Of a stretch of 64,000 nt of DNA, positions 26,528-35,631 are shown piece after piece. The notes beneath the pieces are model-generated. The model was not told where the DNA came from. It made no database searches and saw only the letters and a program-made list of their open reading frames with translations. The stretch spans positions 19,807 through 83,806 of the forward strand of contig JAZUFZ010000029.1 of the NCBI GenBank assembly GCA_045640985.1, given 5' to 3'. The translations under genes were made by a program, and so were the position numbers. This DNA comes from Colimorpha sp045640985 (GTDB taxonomy: Bacteria; Bacteroidota; Bacteroidia; Bacteroidales; P3). Within the stretch, counting starts at the first letter, position 1, and the number at the start of each line of letters is the position of its first letter.

Positions 26528-27220
26528 ATGACAGAATTCGAGAAATTTGCTACGCGCCATATCGGTATCAGTAGCACGACTTATGCAAAATACACTTCGG
26601 CTATCAATAATTCGCTTACGCCTTACATTATAGAAGAACGCCAGTTGAATGTGGCGCAGATGGACGTGTTCTCCCGCCTGATGATGGAGCGCGTGATTTT
26701 CCTTGGTACGGCTATAGACGACTACACCTCCAATGTGATACAGGCACAGCTGCTTTTCCTTGAATCGACCGACCCGACCCGCGATATCCAGATATATCTG
26801 AACTCTCCAGGAGGTTCGGTATATGCCGGTATGGGTATCTATGATACGATGCAGTATGTACAGCCTCGGGTGGCTACGATCTGTACGGGTCTGGCGGCTT
26901 CCATGGCAAGTGTGCTGCTGTGTGCAGGCGAAAAGGGTATGCGGAGCGCGCTTCCCCACAGCCGTGTGATGATACATCAGCCCATGGGCGGCGCAGAGGG
27001 TCAGGCAAGCGATATGGAAATCACCTGCCGCGAAATCCAGAAACTGAAACGGGAACTGTACGAAATCATCGCCAAACACAGCGGCAAGGATTTCGATACG
27101 GTCTGGAAGGACAGCGACCGCGACTATTGGATGACCGCCGAAGAAGCACGCGAATACGGTATGATTGACGAGATACTGACCAAACAACCCAAGACCCATG
27201 ATACTGAAAGTCATCAATAA
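26528..27220 (+). CDS. clpP: ATP-dependent Clp protease proteolytic subunit ClpP
   Basis: The serine peptidase core that works with ClpX or ClpC. The 230-residue protein carries the catalytic Ser in CTGLAASMASVLLCAG (about residue 125), the His in SRVMIHQPMGG (about 150) and a downstream Asp in the DFDTVWKDSDRDYWMTAEEA region, a complete triad. The N-terminus is about 25 residues longer than the enteric propeptide form, as in other Bacteroidota. It lies between trmD and dut; its 3' end overlaps dut by 23 bp. clpX is not in the window. Confidence 0.95.
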   Translation: MTEFEKFATRHIGISSTTYAKYTSAINNSLTPYIIEERQLNVAQMDVFSRLMMERVIFLGTAIDDYTSNVIQAQLLFLESTDPTRDIQIYLNSPGGSVYAGMGIYDTMQYVQPRVATICTGLAASMASVLLCAGEKGMRSALPHSRVMIHQPMGGAEGQASDMEITCREIQKLKRELYEIIAKHSGKDFDTVWKDSDRDYWMTAEEAREYGMIDEILTKQPKTHDTESHQ

Positions 27221-27632
27221 ATCACACCATCCGCTTCCGAAATATGAAACGCCCCAGTCTGCAGGTCTGGACCTGAGGGCTTATCTTCCGGAGGGACCCG
27301 TAACGCTGCAGCCTTTACAGCGGGGCATGATAAAGACGGGGCTGTTTATAGAACTGCCTGTGGGGTATGAGGCTCAGATAAGACCCCGTAGCGGGCTGGC
27401 CCTGAAGAAGGGAATAACGGTGCTGAATTCTCCCGGTACGATAGACGCGGACTACAGAGGTGAGATATGCGTGATATTGATTAACCTGAGTAACGAGGCT
27501 TTCGAGATTTCGGACGGTGAGCGTATAGCCCAGATGGTCATCGCAAAGCACGAGCAGGCACAGTGGGAAGAGGCCGTGGAACTCACAGAGACGGTGCGCG
27601 GAGCGGGCGGCTTCGGACATACCGGAAAATAA
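27198..27632 (+). CDS. dut: Deoxyuridine triphosphatase Dut
   Basis: Hydrolyses dUTP to dUMP, feeding thymidylate synthesis and keeping uracil out of DNA. The 144-residue trimeric-type enzyme shows all five family motifs: AGLDLRAYLP (1), RPRSGLALK (2), GTIDADYRGEI (3), DGERIAQMVI (4) and the C-terminal RGAGGFGHTGK (5). The start overlaps the end of clpP by 23 bp. thyA, which uses the dUMP product, lies at 58554-59348. Confidence 0.97.
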   Translation: MILKVINKSHHPLPKYETPQSAGLDLRAYLPEGPVTLQPLQRGMIKTGLFIELPVGYEAQIRPRSGLALKKGITVLNSPGTIDADYRGEICVILINLSNEAFEISDGERIAQMVIAKHEQAQWEEAVELTETVRGAGGFGHTGK

Positions 27633-27700
27633 ATGGGTTGAGGGTTGAAGGTTTAAGGTGGAAGGTTGAGGGTGTATAGTGTATAGTGTGTGGTGGAGCC
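27633..27700. repeat. Purine-rich degenerate repeat between convergent dut and kamC
   Basis: Variants of GGTTGAGGG / GGTTTAAGG are followed by a duplicated GTATAGT. It belongs to the same loose class as the tracts at 11952 and 23634. No terminator hairpin is evident in this convergent gap. Confidence 0.55.
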
Positions 27701-29101
27701 CTATTTCAGTTTCTCTTCTGCAAGGGAAATCATGTTGGGGTCGCATCCCAGGATAGCCGCAATGCGCAGCGCTTCAAGGGGTACATCTTCGCTCTGGTCC
27801 GGAATCAGGGAATAGTCCATGTAAAGGTTGATATTCTCTGGGGTAAGCGGAGCAGAAACCATCTGCTCGAGGAATCCCTTCACCCGCAGTTTCCGGCAGG
27901 GAATGCCTAACTGGCTGTAATGGGTGGTGATGAGGGATATAGAGTCCCGAGAGTTGAGAATCTGGGAAATAGCCTGTACGATAGCTTTGCCTTCCACGGG
28001 ATTGGTGGTTCTTGCCGGTTCATCGATGAGAATGAGCAGATGTTCGCTGCGGCTTCGTTGAAGAGTAGTGCTGATCTTGATGATCTCGCTGGCGAAAGAG
28101 GAAAGACCGTTCATCTCGTTCTGCTCGTCCCCGATGCAGAAGATGATGTCATCCACTAAAGCCACTTCAGCCTTCACGGCAGGAACAAACATGCCAAACT
28201 GGCACATCATCTGGGCGATTCCCATGGTTTTGAGGGTTACAGTCTTGCCAGCCATATTGGCTCCCGTAATGATGCAGAGCCCTTGTGAGACTTCAATATC
28301 CACAGGCTGATAGCGGTGTCCCTGCTGGAGTTTGTGATGCTGGAGCCGGGGATTGAAGAGTCCTTCGTAGCGGGTGGTAACTTTATGGAAAGGTTGTATC
28401 TGAGGACGGCAGAGATTCCATTTGTGGGCCTGGGTGGCTTTAGCAAGAAGAATATCAGCGTATCCCATTTGCGTGAGCGCACGACTGAGAAGGCCGGCAT
28501 ACGGATAAAGCCGGTCGGAAAGGTGGGTGATGATTTCCTGCTGGAGGTCGTTCTGGCGGTTGAAGAGTTCGTTGAACCGGGCGGCATCTTTTGTGTCTGT
28601 ATCCTTGAGGGCCCTCATCTGCTTACGGACAGCAGCTAATTCGGGATGATAGCTGTCGTAGATGTAGAAACTCGGGATGCGGGTATGGTCCGGGTCAAGA
28701 ATCTCGAATACCGGTGCAAGATCAGGTATGGAAAGTATCGCGTCGATATGCAAAGTACCGGCAGCCCGGCTTGCCCCCATACAGATATAGGAAAAGTTCT
28801 TTATCTCATAGAGTTCGATTTCGTCCAAGACCACACGATGCTGAAGATGGGTGATTGTCCCCTGAATGTCCTGTAGCTCCATCAGGCGATGTTTCAGATC
28901 AGCAAGCGGATGCTGCATTTCAGGGTCGCAAAGAAGGTCCTTCATGGTCTGGACACGGTCCAGTTCAGCATTGATTTCCGTGGGGCTGGTCTCCATACTG
29001 GATGCGAGCAGCTGGCTGCGTCCCACAGAGGACATCAGTTCCATACCTTCAATGATATATTGGAATCCGGGTTCTTCTTTGAGTTTATCTTTCAGTATCA
29101 T
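27701..29101 (-). CDS. kamC: MutS-like ATPase KamC, aminomutase reactivase subunit
   Basis: A 466-residue protein with a MutS-family ATPase core: Walker A GANMAGKTVTLKTM near residue 280, Walker B LLILIDEPARTTNP near residue 357, and a following His-containing SLITTHYSQLG. The N-terminal mismatch-recognition and connector domains of MutS are absent. The DEPARTTNPVEGKA signature and the partner gene immediately upstream (29085-30134, 17-bp overlap) fit the KamB-KamC pair that re-activates B12-dependent lysine 5,6-aminomutase by exchanging damaged cobalamin. It should not be annotated as DNA mismatch repair. The aminomutase genes (kamD, kamE) and kamA are not in the window. Confidence 0.75.
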   Translation of the reverse strand: MILKDKLKEEPGFQYIIEGMELMSSVGRSQLLASSMETSPTEINAELDRVQTMKDLLCDPEMQHPLADLKHRLMELQDIQGTITHLQHRVVLDEIELYEIKNFSYICMGASRAAGTLHIDAILSIPDLAPVFEILDPDHTRIPSFYIYDSYHPELAAVRKQMRALKDTDTKDAARFNELFNRQNDLQQEIITHLSDRLYPYAGLLSRALTQMGYADILLAKATQAHKWNLCRPQIQPFHKVTTRYEGLFNPRLQHHKLQQGHRYQPVDIEVSQGLCIITGANMAGKTVTLKTMGIAQMMCQFGMFVPAVKAEVALVDDIIFCIGDEQNEMNGLSSFASEIIKISTTLQRSRSEHLLILIDEPARTTNPVEGKAIVQAISQILNSRDSISLITTHYSQLGIPCRKLRVKGFLEQMVSAPLTPENINLYMDYSLIPDQSEDVPLEALRIAAILGCDPNMISLAEEKLK

Positions 29102-30134
29102 AGCTTATAGGGGTTTGTGGGGCGTGTGTGCATTTTTTTACATCATAGACTGGGGTCTGGAGCGCATCGGAGAGACGGTTGCAGGCTTCCTCGGAGTTGA
29201 GCAGGAACCCCTGTGGGGAGGTGGGGTTGAGGCATACTGCGATGAGCCTGGATTTCTGCAGGACTTTGAGTTGTCCTCCACGGCGCGTGTAATCTGCGAA
29301 AACATCTTGAGTGATGAATAGTTTTGTGAAGTCGCGCACTACAAGGGTAATATCCTTGATATTCTTCTGCGCAGCAAGATATTTAAGCAGGCGGTCGCTT
29401 ACTGCCCCGTTAGCGAACAGCGTGTTTCCATAGCGGAACAGGTTTTCTTCACCTCTTCCTAAAAGGAAAACCGAAGCTACCTGCAGGTCGTGAATCTCCC
29501 CATCCTGATCAACAGCCCATAACCCAGAAGTGAGGGGCATCAGTCTTTCCCTGGTAGGAAAATCTGTTTCCGGGAGACTTATCAGGCGATAGACGAAGCG
29601 GGTCCTGGCGATCAGCTGTTGTATGTTGGGAGATACCGCAGCCCCGGTAGCAAGAATCATCGCTTCGGTTACAGTAGGGGAGGCAAGGCTCAGCCGTGAG
29701 AGGGCTCCATCTACAATTGTGAGTTCCGTTCCCTGTGCTTGGAATGAAGAAATCTGTCCGCGTAGTTTTTCCGTAGTAGCAGCTCCGCTCAAAAGTATCT
29801 TACCTTCGCATAACACGCGCCCTGTTACCAGTCTTCCTAAAGAAGTCCTTTGGGTGTCGAGGTATTCGATTTCCGAAATCAGCCTACGTTGGTGATAATG
29901 CTTCTCCGAGGTAATGAACCGCATCCCCTCATAAAGCGTAATCTCAGGTTTAGCGGTAGCATAAACGCTGTCGGTCTGTTCTCCGTCCACCCCGATGGAG
30001 GTTACAGCGACAGAGGTCTTCATTTCTGCCAGACGTCGCAATACATAGTTCAGACACACCGTCTTCCCGGTGTTCTTTTCCAAGCCTACAATGGAAAGGC
30101 TATGATAGTTTAATATATTATTGACGAATGGCAT
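29085..30134 (-). CDS. kamB: KamB-like reactivase subunit with P-loop
   Basis: The 349-residue product starts with a beta strand and P-loop SIVGLEKNTGKTVCLNY (Lys24-Thr25), followed by TSIGVDGEQTDS and GRVLCEGKILLSGAATTEKL. Such an N-terminal nucleotide site followed by a family-specific remainder, and a coding frame overlapping a MutS-like ATPase by 17 bp, is the arrangement of kamB-kamC in lysine-fermenting bacteria. No transmembrane segment is seen. Its assigned role is ATP-dependent reactivation of an adenosylcobalamin aminomutase. The order (B then C) is conserved, but kamA, kamD and kamE are missing next to it, so the target enzyme must be encoded elsewhere or be a different aminomutase. 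Confidence 0.7.
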   Translation of the reverse strand: MPFVNNILNYHSLSIVGLEKNTGKTVCLNYVLRRLAEMKTSVAVTSIGVDGEQTDSVYATAKPEITLYEGMRFITSEKHYHQRRLISEIEYLDTQRTSLGRLVTGRVLCEGKILLSGAATTEKLRGQISSFQAQGTELTIVDGALSRLSLASPTVTEAMILATGAAVSPNIQQLIARTRFVYRLISLPETDFPTRERLMPLTSGLWAVDQDGEIHDLQVASVFLLGRGEENLFRYGNTLFANGAVSDRLLKYLAAQKNIKDITLVVRDFTKLFITQDVFADYTRRGGQLKVLQKSRLIAVCLNPTSPQGFLLNSEEACNRLSDALQTPVYDVKKCTHAPQTPISYDTER

Positions 30135-30160
30135 ATATTGGGGCTTTCACTCTTTAGAAA

Positions 30161-30191
30161 GAAAGGCCCCACACAAAATGTGAAGCCTTTC
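30161..30191 (-). terminator. Terminator between fusA2 and kamB
   Basis: Stem GAAAGGC (30161-30167) pairs with GCCTTTC (30185-30191), with an inner CACA/TGTG pairing. On the minus strand the stem is followed by a T-rich TTTCTTTCTAAA. It should separate fusA2 from kamBC. Confidence 0.65.
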
Positions 30192-30213
30192 ACTATACAT
30201 AACGAAGTAGAGA

Positions 30214-32346
30214 TTAGTCTTCTTCGGTCTGGGATTCCTCGTAAGCCTTGAGCAGAGCCTGCTGAACATCGGTTGGAACCTGCTGATATTCGGAATAGGT
30301 CATGCTGAAAGTACCACGGCCGCTGGTAAGAGAGCTCAGGCTGGTGCAGTAACGGTTCATTTCAGCCAGAGGAGCTTTAGCCTTCAGTGTGGTATATTTA
30401 CCCTCTGCATCCATACCCATTACGATGGCCCGGCGGCCCTGAAGGTCGGTCATAACGCCACCCATAGCTTCGGTAGGAACGGTAACTTCTACATTATAGA
30501 TAGGCTCCATGATCTTAGGACCTGCAGCCTTGAATGCTGCGCGGAAAGCGGTACGACCTGCAATCTTGAATGCGGTTTCGTTGGAATCAACCGGGTGCAT
30601 CTTACCATCATAGATATTTACCACAATATCGCGAGCGTAAGAGCCGGTCAGAGGACCCTGTTCCATCTTTTCCATGATACCTTTGAGGATAGCTGGCATG
30701 AAGCGGGCATCAATAGCACCACCTACAATACAGTTGTTGAATACCAGTTTTCCACCCCAGTCCAGTTCATAAACCTGAGTATCGCGGATAGGATATTTGG
30801 TCTGGTTTGGCATACCATCATAGTAAGGTTCAACCAGCATGTGAACTTCACCAAACTGACCGCTACCACCAGACTGTTTCTTGTGGCGGTACATTTCTTC
30901 AGCGCTCTTGGTGATGGTCTCACGATAAGGAACGTTAGGAGCGGTGAAATTAACATCAATCTTGTGAACATTCTCAAAATACCATTTCAAGGTATTCAGG
31001 TGAAGTTCGCCCTGGCATCCGAGGATGGTCTGGCGCAGTTCGCGGCTGTTTTCAAGAGTGAGGGAGTGGTCGCTGTTTACCATTTCGTTCATGATAGCGC
31101 CAACCTTCTCATCGTCGCTGCTGTTTGCAGCCTTAACAGCTACAGTATAGATAGGTACTGGGAATTCAATTTCAGCGCATACGTCGTCCGTATTCTTAGG
31201 AGTGGTCATGGTATGGTTGATCTTCACATCCTTCAGTTTAATGGTGCAGATGATATCACCGGCAACAGCCTTTTCTACACGCTGGCGGTTCTTACCTGCG
31301 CAAACGAGAATCTGGCTGAGACGTTCCTTGCTCTGGTTGCAGGAGTTAATCACATCCTGAGATTCTGCCAGTTCGCCGTCCATAACCTTGATATAGGTCA
31401 TTTCGCCGAGGTTCTTCTCGGTAGCGGATTTGAAAGCGAAAGCAACGGTTGGGTTAGCAGCATCGAATTTGAGTTCCTTGCCACCCTTGGTTTTGGGAAA
31501 TTCTACACGTGCATTTGGAGCAGGAACGTTGTCGCATACAAAATCAAGCAGACGAGCGATACCCATATTTTCTTTTGCACTGGTGCAGAGAATAGGATAG
31601 AGGTCGCGTTTTTCGATAGCGAGACGCAGAGCCTTGGAAAGATCGTCATGATCCAGATCGCCGTTCTCAAAATATTTCTCCATCAGTTCGTCGTCAGCAG
31701 CAGCAGCCTCTTCTACGAGAGCTTCGCGGAGTTCTTCTGCCTTGCCAGCATATTCAGCAGGAATATCGCTCATTTCAACCTTGCCGTCCTTGAAAGTCAG
31801 CTGTTTGTTCAGCACGATATCAATAACGGAGTTGAAACCTACGCCCTGGTTTACAGGGAACTGGAGAACAGTGCACTTGCCACCGAAATAATCCTTCAGC
31901 TGGTTCACGCAGTCATCGAAATTAGCCTTCTCAGCTTCCATCTGGTTTACGGCAAAAATCATAGGAGTTCCAACCTTGTTGCTGTAGCGGTAGGCAATTT
32001 CAGTACCAACTTCAATACCGCTCTGTGCATTTACCAGAACAACGGCAGCCTCTACAACATTAAAAGCGGAAACAACCTCTCCCTGAAAATCTGCGAAACC
32101 TGGAACATCAAGAATATTGATTTTCTTACCATTTACCTCGCTGTAGAGCAGAGAGGTGCTTACAGAGTTGCGACGGTCGATTTCAATGTCGCGATAGTCT
32201 GAAATGGTGTTCTTGTCTTCAACGGTACCGCGGCGGTTGATAACCCCACCCACGAATGCCATAGCCTCAGCCATAGTAGTCTTACCGGATTTAGCACCGC
32301 CCACCAGGGCGATGTTGCGAATGTCGGAAGTCTGGTAAATTTTCAT
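30214..32346 (-). CDS. fusA2: Elongation factor G paralogue EF-G2
   Basis: A 710-residue EF-G-like protein with domains I-V in the usual order. The G domain is altered: G1 is GGAKSGKT (residues 16-23), but G3 is D80-V-P-G-F84 instead of DTPGH, so the catalytic His is replaced by Phe, and G4 is N134-Q-M-E137 instead of NKMD. Domain IV (YRHKKQSGGSGQFGEV) and domain V are well conserved. This matches the Bacteroides EF-G2 type, known as a starvation-induced translocase that works without GTP hydrolysis. A Bacteroidota-like promoter lies 102 bp upstream and a terminator follows, so it is monocistronic. It is not the housekeeping fusA, which normally sits with rpsL/rpsG. Confidence 0.88.
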   Translation of the reverse strand: MKIYQTSDIRNIALVGGAKSGKTTMAEAMAFVGGVINRRGTVEDKNTISDYRDIEIDRRNSVSTSLLYSEVNGKKINILDVPGFADFQGEVVSAFNVVEAAVVLVNAQSGIEVGTEIAYRYSNKVGTPMIFAVNQMEAEKANFDDCVNQLKDYFGGKCTVLQFPVNQGVGFNSVIDIVLNKQLTFKDGKVEMSDIPAEYAGKAEELREALVEEAAAADDELMEKYFENGDLDHDDLSKALRLAIEKRDLYPILCTSAKENMGIARLLDFVCDNVPAPNARVEFPKTKGGKELKFDAANPTVAFAFKSATEKNLGEMTYIKVMDGELAESQDVINSCNQSKERLSQILVCAGKNRQRVEKAVAGDIICTIKLKDVKINHTMTTPKNTDDVCAEIEFPVPIYTVAVKAANSSDDEKVGAIMNEMVNSDHSLTLENSRELRQTILGCQGELHLNTLKWYFENVHKIDVNFTAPNVPYRETITKSAEEMYRHKKQSGGSGQFGEVHMLVEPYYDGMPNQTKYPIRDTQVYELDWGGKLVFNNCIVGGAIDARFMPAILKGIMEKMEQGPLTGSYARDIVVNIYDGKMHPVDSNETAFKIAGRTAFRAAFKAAGPKIMEPIYNVEVTVPTEAMGGVMTDLQGRRAIVMGMDAEGKYTTLKAKAPLAEMNRYCTSLSSLTSGRGTFSMTYSEYQQVPTDVQQALLKAYEESQTEED

Positions 32347-32447
32347 CTTTTACAAAATATTAATGTTTTTATTATCTTTTATTATCTTATTGAATCTTAT
32401 TGTATTGCAACGATAATGCCCCCTATATGCGAGGCACAACGGCGCTG

Positions 32448-32455
32448 CAAATATA
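32448..32455 (-). promoter_or_regulatory. -7 box of the fusA2 promoter
   Basis: The minus strand reads TATATTTG (32455-32448), a match to TAnnTTTG. The -33 region about 20 nt upstream reads CTTT instead of TTTG. Transcription from here gives a leader of about 95 nt before the EF-G2 ATG. Confidence 0.55.
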
Positions 32456-32501
32456 CGAAATTTCTCACATATAAAAGAATTTTTTTATATAAAAATCTTT
32501 T

Positions 32502-33374
32502 TCAGCCCTTTAAGGCTTCGCTGCCGCCTACGATTTCGATGATTTCGTTTGTGATGGCGGCCTGGCGGGCTTTGTTGTAGCTGAGACGGAGTTCGCTGAG
32601 GAGCGTAGTGGCGTTATCTGTAGCGTTCTGCATGGCGGTCATTCTTGCCCCATGTTCGGAGGCCAGGGAGTCAAGTATGGCTCTGTAGAACTGTGACCGG
32701 ATCATGAGTGGAGTCATGGCTTTGAGTATAGACTCTTTGTCAGGTTCGTAGATGTAGTCTTGAGGTATGGTAGTATCGTCTGTTGTGATGGATATAGTGT
32801 CGCCTACGGGAAGGAAAGACTCGGTAGTGAGTATTTGAGTGAGGGAGTTCTTGAATTGGTTGTAGATGAGTTCTACCTTGTCCCATATACCGTCTGCATA
32901 TTGCTGCATGAGCTCATCTGCCAAGGTTGCCGCGGTATCAAATGTCGCTTCATCTAAAAGGCTGTCGTGGCTGCCTGCGAGGAGGTTTTCTTTCTTGGAG
33001 TACTGCTCGGTGGCTTTCTTCCCTATGGCAAGCACTTTTACGTGGACGTGCTGTGAGGTGTAATAGTCAATCCGGTTGTTTGCCTGTTTGATTACGTTGG
33101 AGTTGAAAGCTCCGCACAGCCCTTTGTTGCTGGTGATTACCACGAGGAGTACCTGATTGAGGGGTCGGACTTTATGATAAGGGGTCTGCACGCCGTCCTC
33201 AATGCCCATACGGCTTATCACTTCTTCAAGTTTCTGGGCGTATGGGCGCATTCCTGTAATGGCGTTCTGAGCCCGGCGGAACTTGGCTGCGGAAACCATC
33301 TTCATTGCCGATGTGATCTGCTGGGTGGAACTAACAGAGGCTATGCGGGTTCGTACTTCTTTCAGATTTGCCAT
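32502..33374 (-). CDS. atpG: ATP synthase gamma subunit
   Basis: The rotating central stalk of F1. The 290-residue protein begins MANLKEVRTRIASVSSTQQITSAMKMVSAAKFRRAQ, the conserved N-terminal coiled-coil helix, and ends with RMTAMQNATDNATTLLSELRLSYNKARQAAITNEIIEIVGGSEAL, the conserved C-terminal helix. The middle Rossmann-like domain includes ITSNKGLCGAFN. It is the last gene of the operon here; atpD and atpC do not follow. Confidence 0.97.
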   Translation of the reverse strand: MANLKEVRTRIASVSSTQQITSAMKMVSAAKFRRAQNAITGMRPYAQKLEEVISRMGIEDGVQTPYHKVRPLNQVLLVVITSNKGLCGAFNSNVIKQANNRIDYYTSQHVHVKVLAIGKKATEQYSKKENLLAGSHDSLLDEATFDTAATLADELMQQYADGIWDKVELIYNQFKNSLTQILTTESFLPVGDTISITTDDTTIPQDYIYEPDKESILKAMTPLMIRSQFYRAILDSLASEHGARMTAMQNATDNATTLLSELRLSYNKARQAAITNEIIEIVGGSEALKG

Positions 33375-33410
33375 ATTATGTTTTTTGTGTGAATTGTAAT
33401 CACAATTTCA

Positions 33411-34991
33411 CTATTTGCTATATTTCGACGAGAGGTCTGCTGCCACGCTGCGGATGGTCTTGAGGTCTTCATCGAGGAGTTTGCCTTCGCGGAGGTTCTT
33501 GAGTATGTCGGCATGGTTCTGCTTCATGTGGAAGAGAAATTCCGATTCGAAATTACGCACTTGGTCAAGGGGTACTTTCTGGAGCAGTCCGTTGGTGCCG
33601 CAATAGATAATTGCCACCTGTTCCTCTACGGGCATAGGGGAATATTGGGGCTGTTTCAGGATTTCTACGTTACGGGCTCCTTTGTCGAGTACAGCCTTGG
33701 TGGCAGCATCTACGTCGGACCCGAATTTACTGAAGGCCTCCAGTTCGCGGTATTGTGCCTGATCCACTTTAAGGGTTCCGCTGATTTTCTTCATCGACTT
33801 GATCTGGGCTTTACCGCCTACACGGGATACGGAGATACCTACGTTGATGGCAGGACGCACGCCAGAGTTGAACAAGTTGGTTTCAAGGAATATCTGACCA
33901 TCTGTGATGGATATCACATTGGTGGGAATATAAGCGGAAACGTCACCTGCCTGAGTTTCGATGATAGGCAGAGCTGTAAGGGAACCACCACCTTTTACCT
34001 TGCCTTTGAGGCAGGCTGGCAGGTCGTTCATCTGTGCGGCTATTTCATCGTTCTTGATGATACGGGCTGCACGTTCCAGCAGACGGCTGTGGAGGTAGAA
34101 TACATCTCCTGGATAGGCTTCGCGTCCTGGCGGGCGGCGGAGCAGCAGGGAGACTTCACGATAGGCTACGGCCTGTTTGCTCAAGTCATCATAGATTACC
34201 AGTGCATTACGTCCTGTATCGCGGAAATATTCTCCGATGGCAGCTCCTGCAAAAGGAGCATAGAACTGCATGGCAGCAGGGTCGCTTGCGGTGGCGGCTA
34301 CCACGATGGTATATTTCATAGCGCCTTTCTCTTCAAGGTTCTTCACCAGGTTGGCTACGGTAGAGCCTTTCTGTCCGCAGGCTACATATATACAATATAC
34401 CGGATCCCCGGCATCATAGAAATTCTTCTGGTTTACAATGGTGTCAATAGCGATGGCGGTTTTACCTGTCTGACGGTCACCGATGATAAGTTCACGCTGT
34501 CCACGTCCGGTAGGAATCATAGAGTCGATAGCCTTGATACCGGTTTGCAGGGGCTGATCTACAGGCTGGCGGTAGATTACGCCTGGTGCTTTACGTTCCA
34601 GTGGCATTTCGAAGAGTTCGCCTTCGATAGGGCCTTTGCCGTCAATGGGTTCTCCAATTGTATTTACTACACGGCCGAGAAGGCTGTCGCCTACACGGAT
34701 GGAGGCGATTCGTCTGGTGCGACGCACGATGTCACCTTCGTTGATGGTTTTTGTTTCGGCAAGCATCACAATACCCACGTTATCCTCTTCAAGGTTCTGA
34801 ATGATGCCCTGTTCTCCGGTTACAAATTCCACCAGCTCTCCCGACTGTGCGTTGTTAAGGCCATAGACGCGGGCGATTCCGTCACCTACGGTGAGGGTTG
34901 TGCCCACCTCTTCCAACTGCACCTCCAAATCTACTTCGGCCAGTTGTTTTTTGAGTATCGCCGATACCTCGGCTGGTTTTATTTCTGACAT
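33411..34991 (-). CDS. atpA: ATP synthase alpha subunit
   Basis: A non-catalytic nucleotide-binding subunit of the F1 hexamer. The 526-residue protein has the Walker A GDRQTGKTAIAIDT near residue 170, Walker B ALVIYDDLSK and the alpha signature PAINVGISVSRVGGKAQ. The length is slightly above the usual 500-513. It is located between atpH and atpG. Confidence 0.98.
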   Translation of the reverse strand: MSEIKPAEVSAILKKQLAEVDLEVQLEEVGTTLTVGDGIARVYGLNNAQSGELVEFVTGEQGIIQNLEEDNVGIVMLAETKTINEGDIVRRTRRIASIRVGDSLLGRVVNTIGEPIDGKGPIEGELFEMPLERKAPGVIYRQPVDQPLQTGIKAIDSMIPTGRGQRELIIGDRQTGKTAIAIDTIVNQKNFYDAGDPVYCIYVACGQKGSTVANLVKNLEEKGAMKYTIVVAATASDPAAMQFYAPFAGAAIGEYFRDTGRNALVIYDDLSKQAVAYREVSLLLRRPPGREAYPGDVFYLHSRLLERAARIIKNDEIAAQMNDLPACLKGKVKGGGSLTALPIIETQAGDVSAYIPTNVISITDGQIFLETNLFNSGVRPAINVGISVSRVGGKAQIKSMKKISGTLKVDQAQYRELEAFSKFGSDVDAATKAVLDKGARNVEILKQPQYSPMPVEEQVAIIYCGTNGLLQKVPLDQVRNFESEFLFHMKQNHADILKNLREGKLLDEDLKTIRSVAADLSSKYSK

Positions 34992-35052
34992 AATACTTTT
35001 TTTTGTGTGAACTGTGGTTCGGATTCTCCGGAACCTTTAACCTATTTCACTA

Positions 35053-35610
35053 TTAGAATTTGCCTTCATATTCGTTCTTGCTGAATGCTACGCGCATTCT
35101 TGCAATACGCGTGCGTATGCGTGCATCATATAGATAGGTGCCGAACGTCAGATAGAAGCTTCCCAGCATTTTGTTGGTGGTGTGGGAATAGACTTCCACA
35201 TTCTTGCCTGTGAAATTAGCTACACCTACCCGTATGCGCTCCAGATATTCCGGATTTACTTCTACTGCGGTCATCACGTCAGCTACTACGATATTGTTGG
35301 CTTCGCGGTATTGCTCAAGGAACATCTTTGAGATTCCTTTGAGGTTGATGCCTCTCCGTTTCCGGATCACGAAGGTAAGGAACGCCATGGTGGTTTTGCT
35401 GATTTTCTCGCGAAAGAGTTCCTCAACTACTCCGACCTTTTTCTCCATTTTGATGGAAGGATTTGTGAAGATGGTGTTGAGTACTTTGTTTTCGTTGCAT
35501 ACTTCATTCACCATTTTCATGTCCTTCATCACCTCTTCGCTCTGACCCAGGTCGTTTGCCAGCATCAGCAGCGCTTTGGCATAGTTGAGATTGATTCTGT
35601 AGTCGTTCAT
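35053..35610 (-). CDS. atpH: ATP synthase delta subunit
   Basis: The peripheral-stalk subunit capping F1. The 185-residue protein starts YRINLNYAKALLMLANDLGQSEEV, has TNPSIKMEKKVGVVEELF in the middle, and ends with a domain including GVANFTGKNVEVYSHTTNKMLGSF and RIRTRIARMR. These fit the OSCP/delta family, whose C-terminal half is variable. The gene follows atpF by 21 bp. Confidence 0.93.
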   Translation of the reverse strand: MNDYRINLNYAKALLMLANDLGQSEEVMKDMKMVNEVCNENKVLNTIFTNPSIKMEKKVGVVEELFREKISKTTMAFLTFVIRKRRGINLKGISKMFLEQYREANNIVVADVMTAVEVNPEYLERIRVGVANFTGKNVEVYSHTTNKMLGSFYLTFGTYLYDARIRTRIARMRVAFSKNEYEGKF

Positions 35611-35631
35611 CGTTCCTTTTTTTACCTGGTG

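Noticed and set aside
27701..29101. Annotation as DNA mismatch repair protein MutS
   Set aside because: Only the ATPase part is shared; the mismatch-binding domain is absent and the partner gene points to KamC.
30595..32202. Long plus-strand open frame opposite fusA2
   Set aside because: A shadow of EF-G2; similar long antisense frames lie opposite atpA (33513-34988) and nadB (36831-38396) and reflect codon bias.
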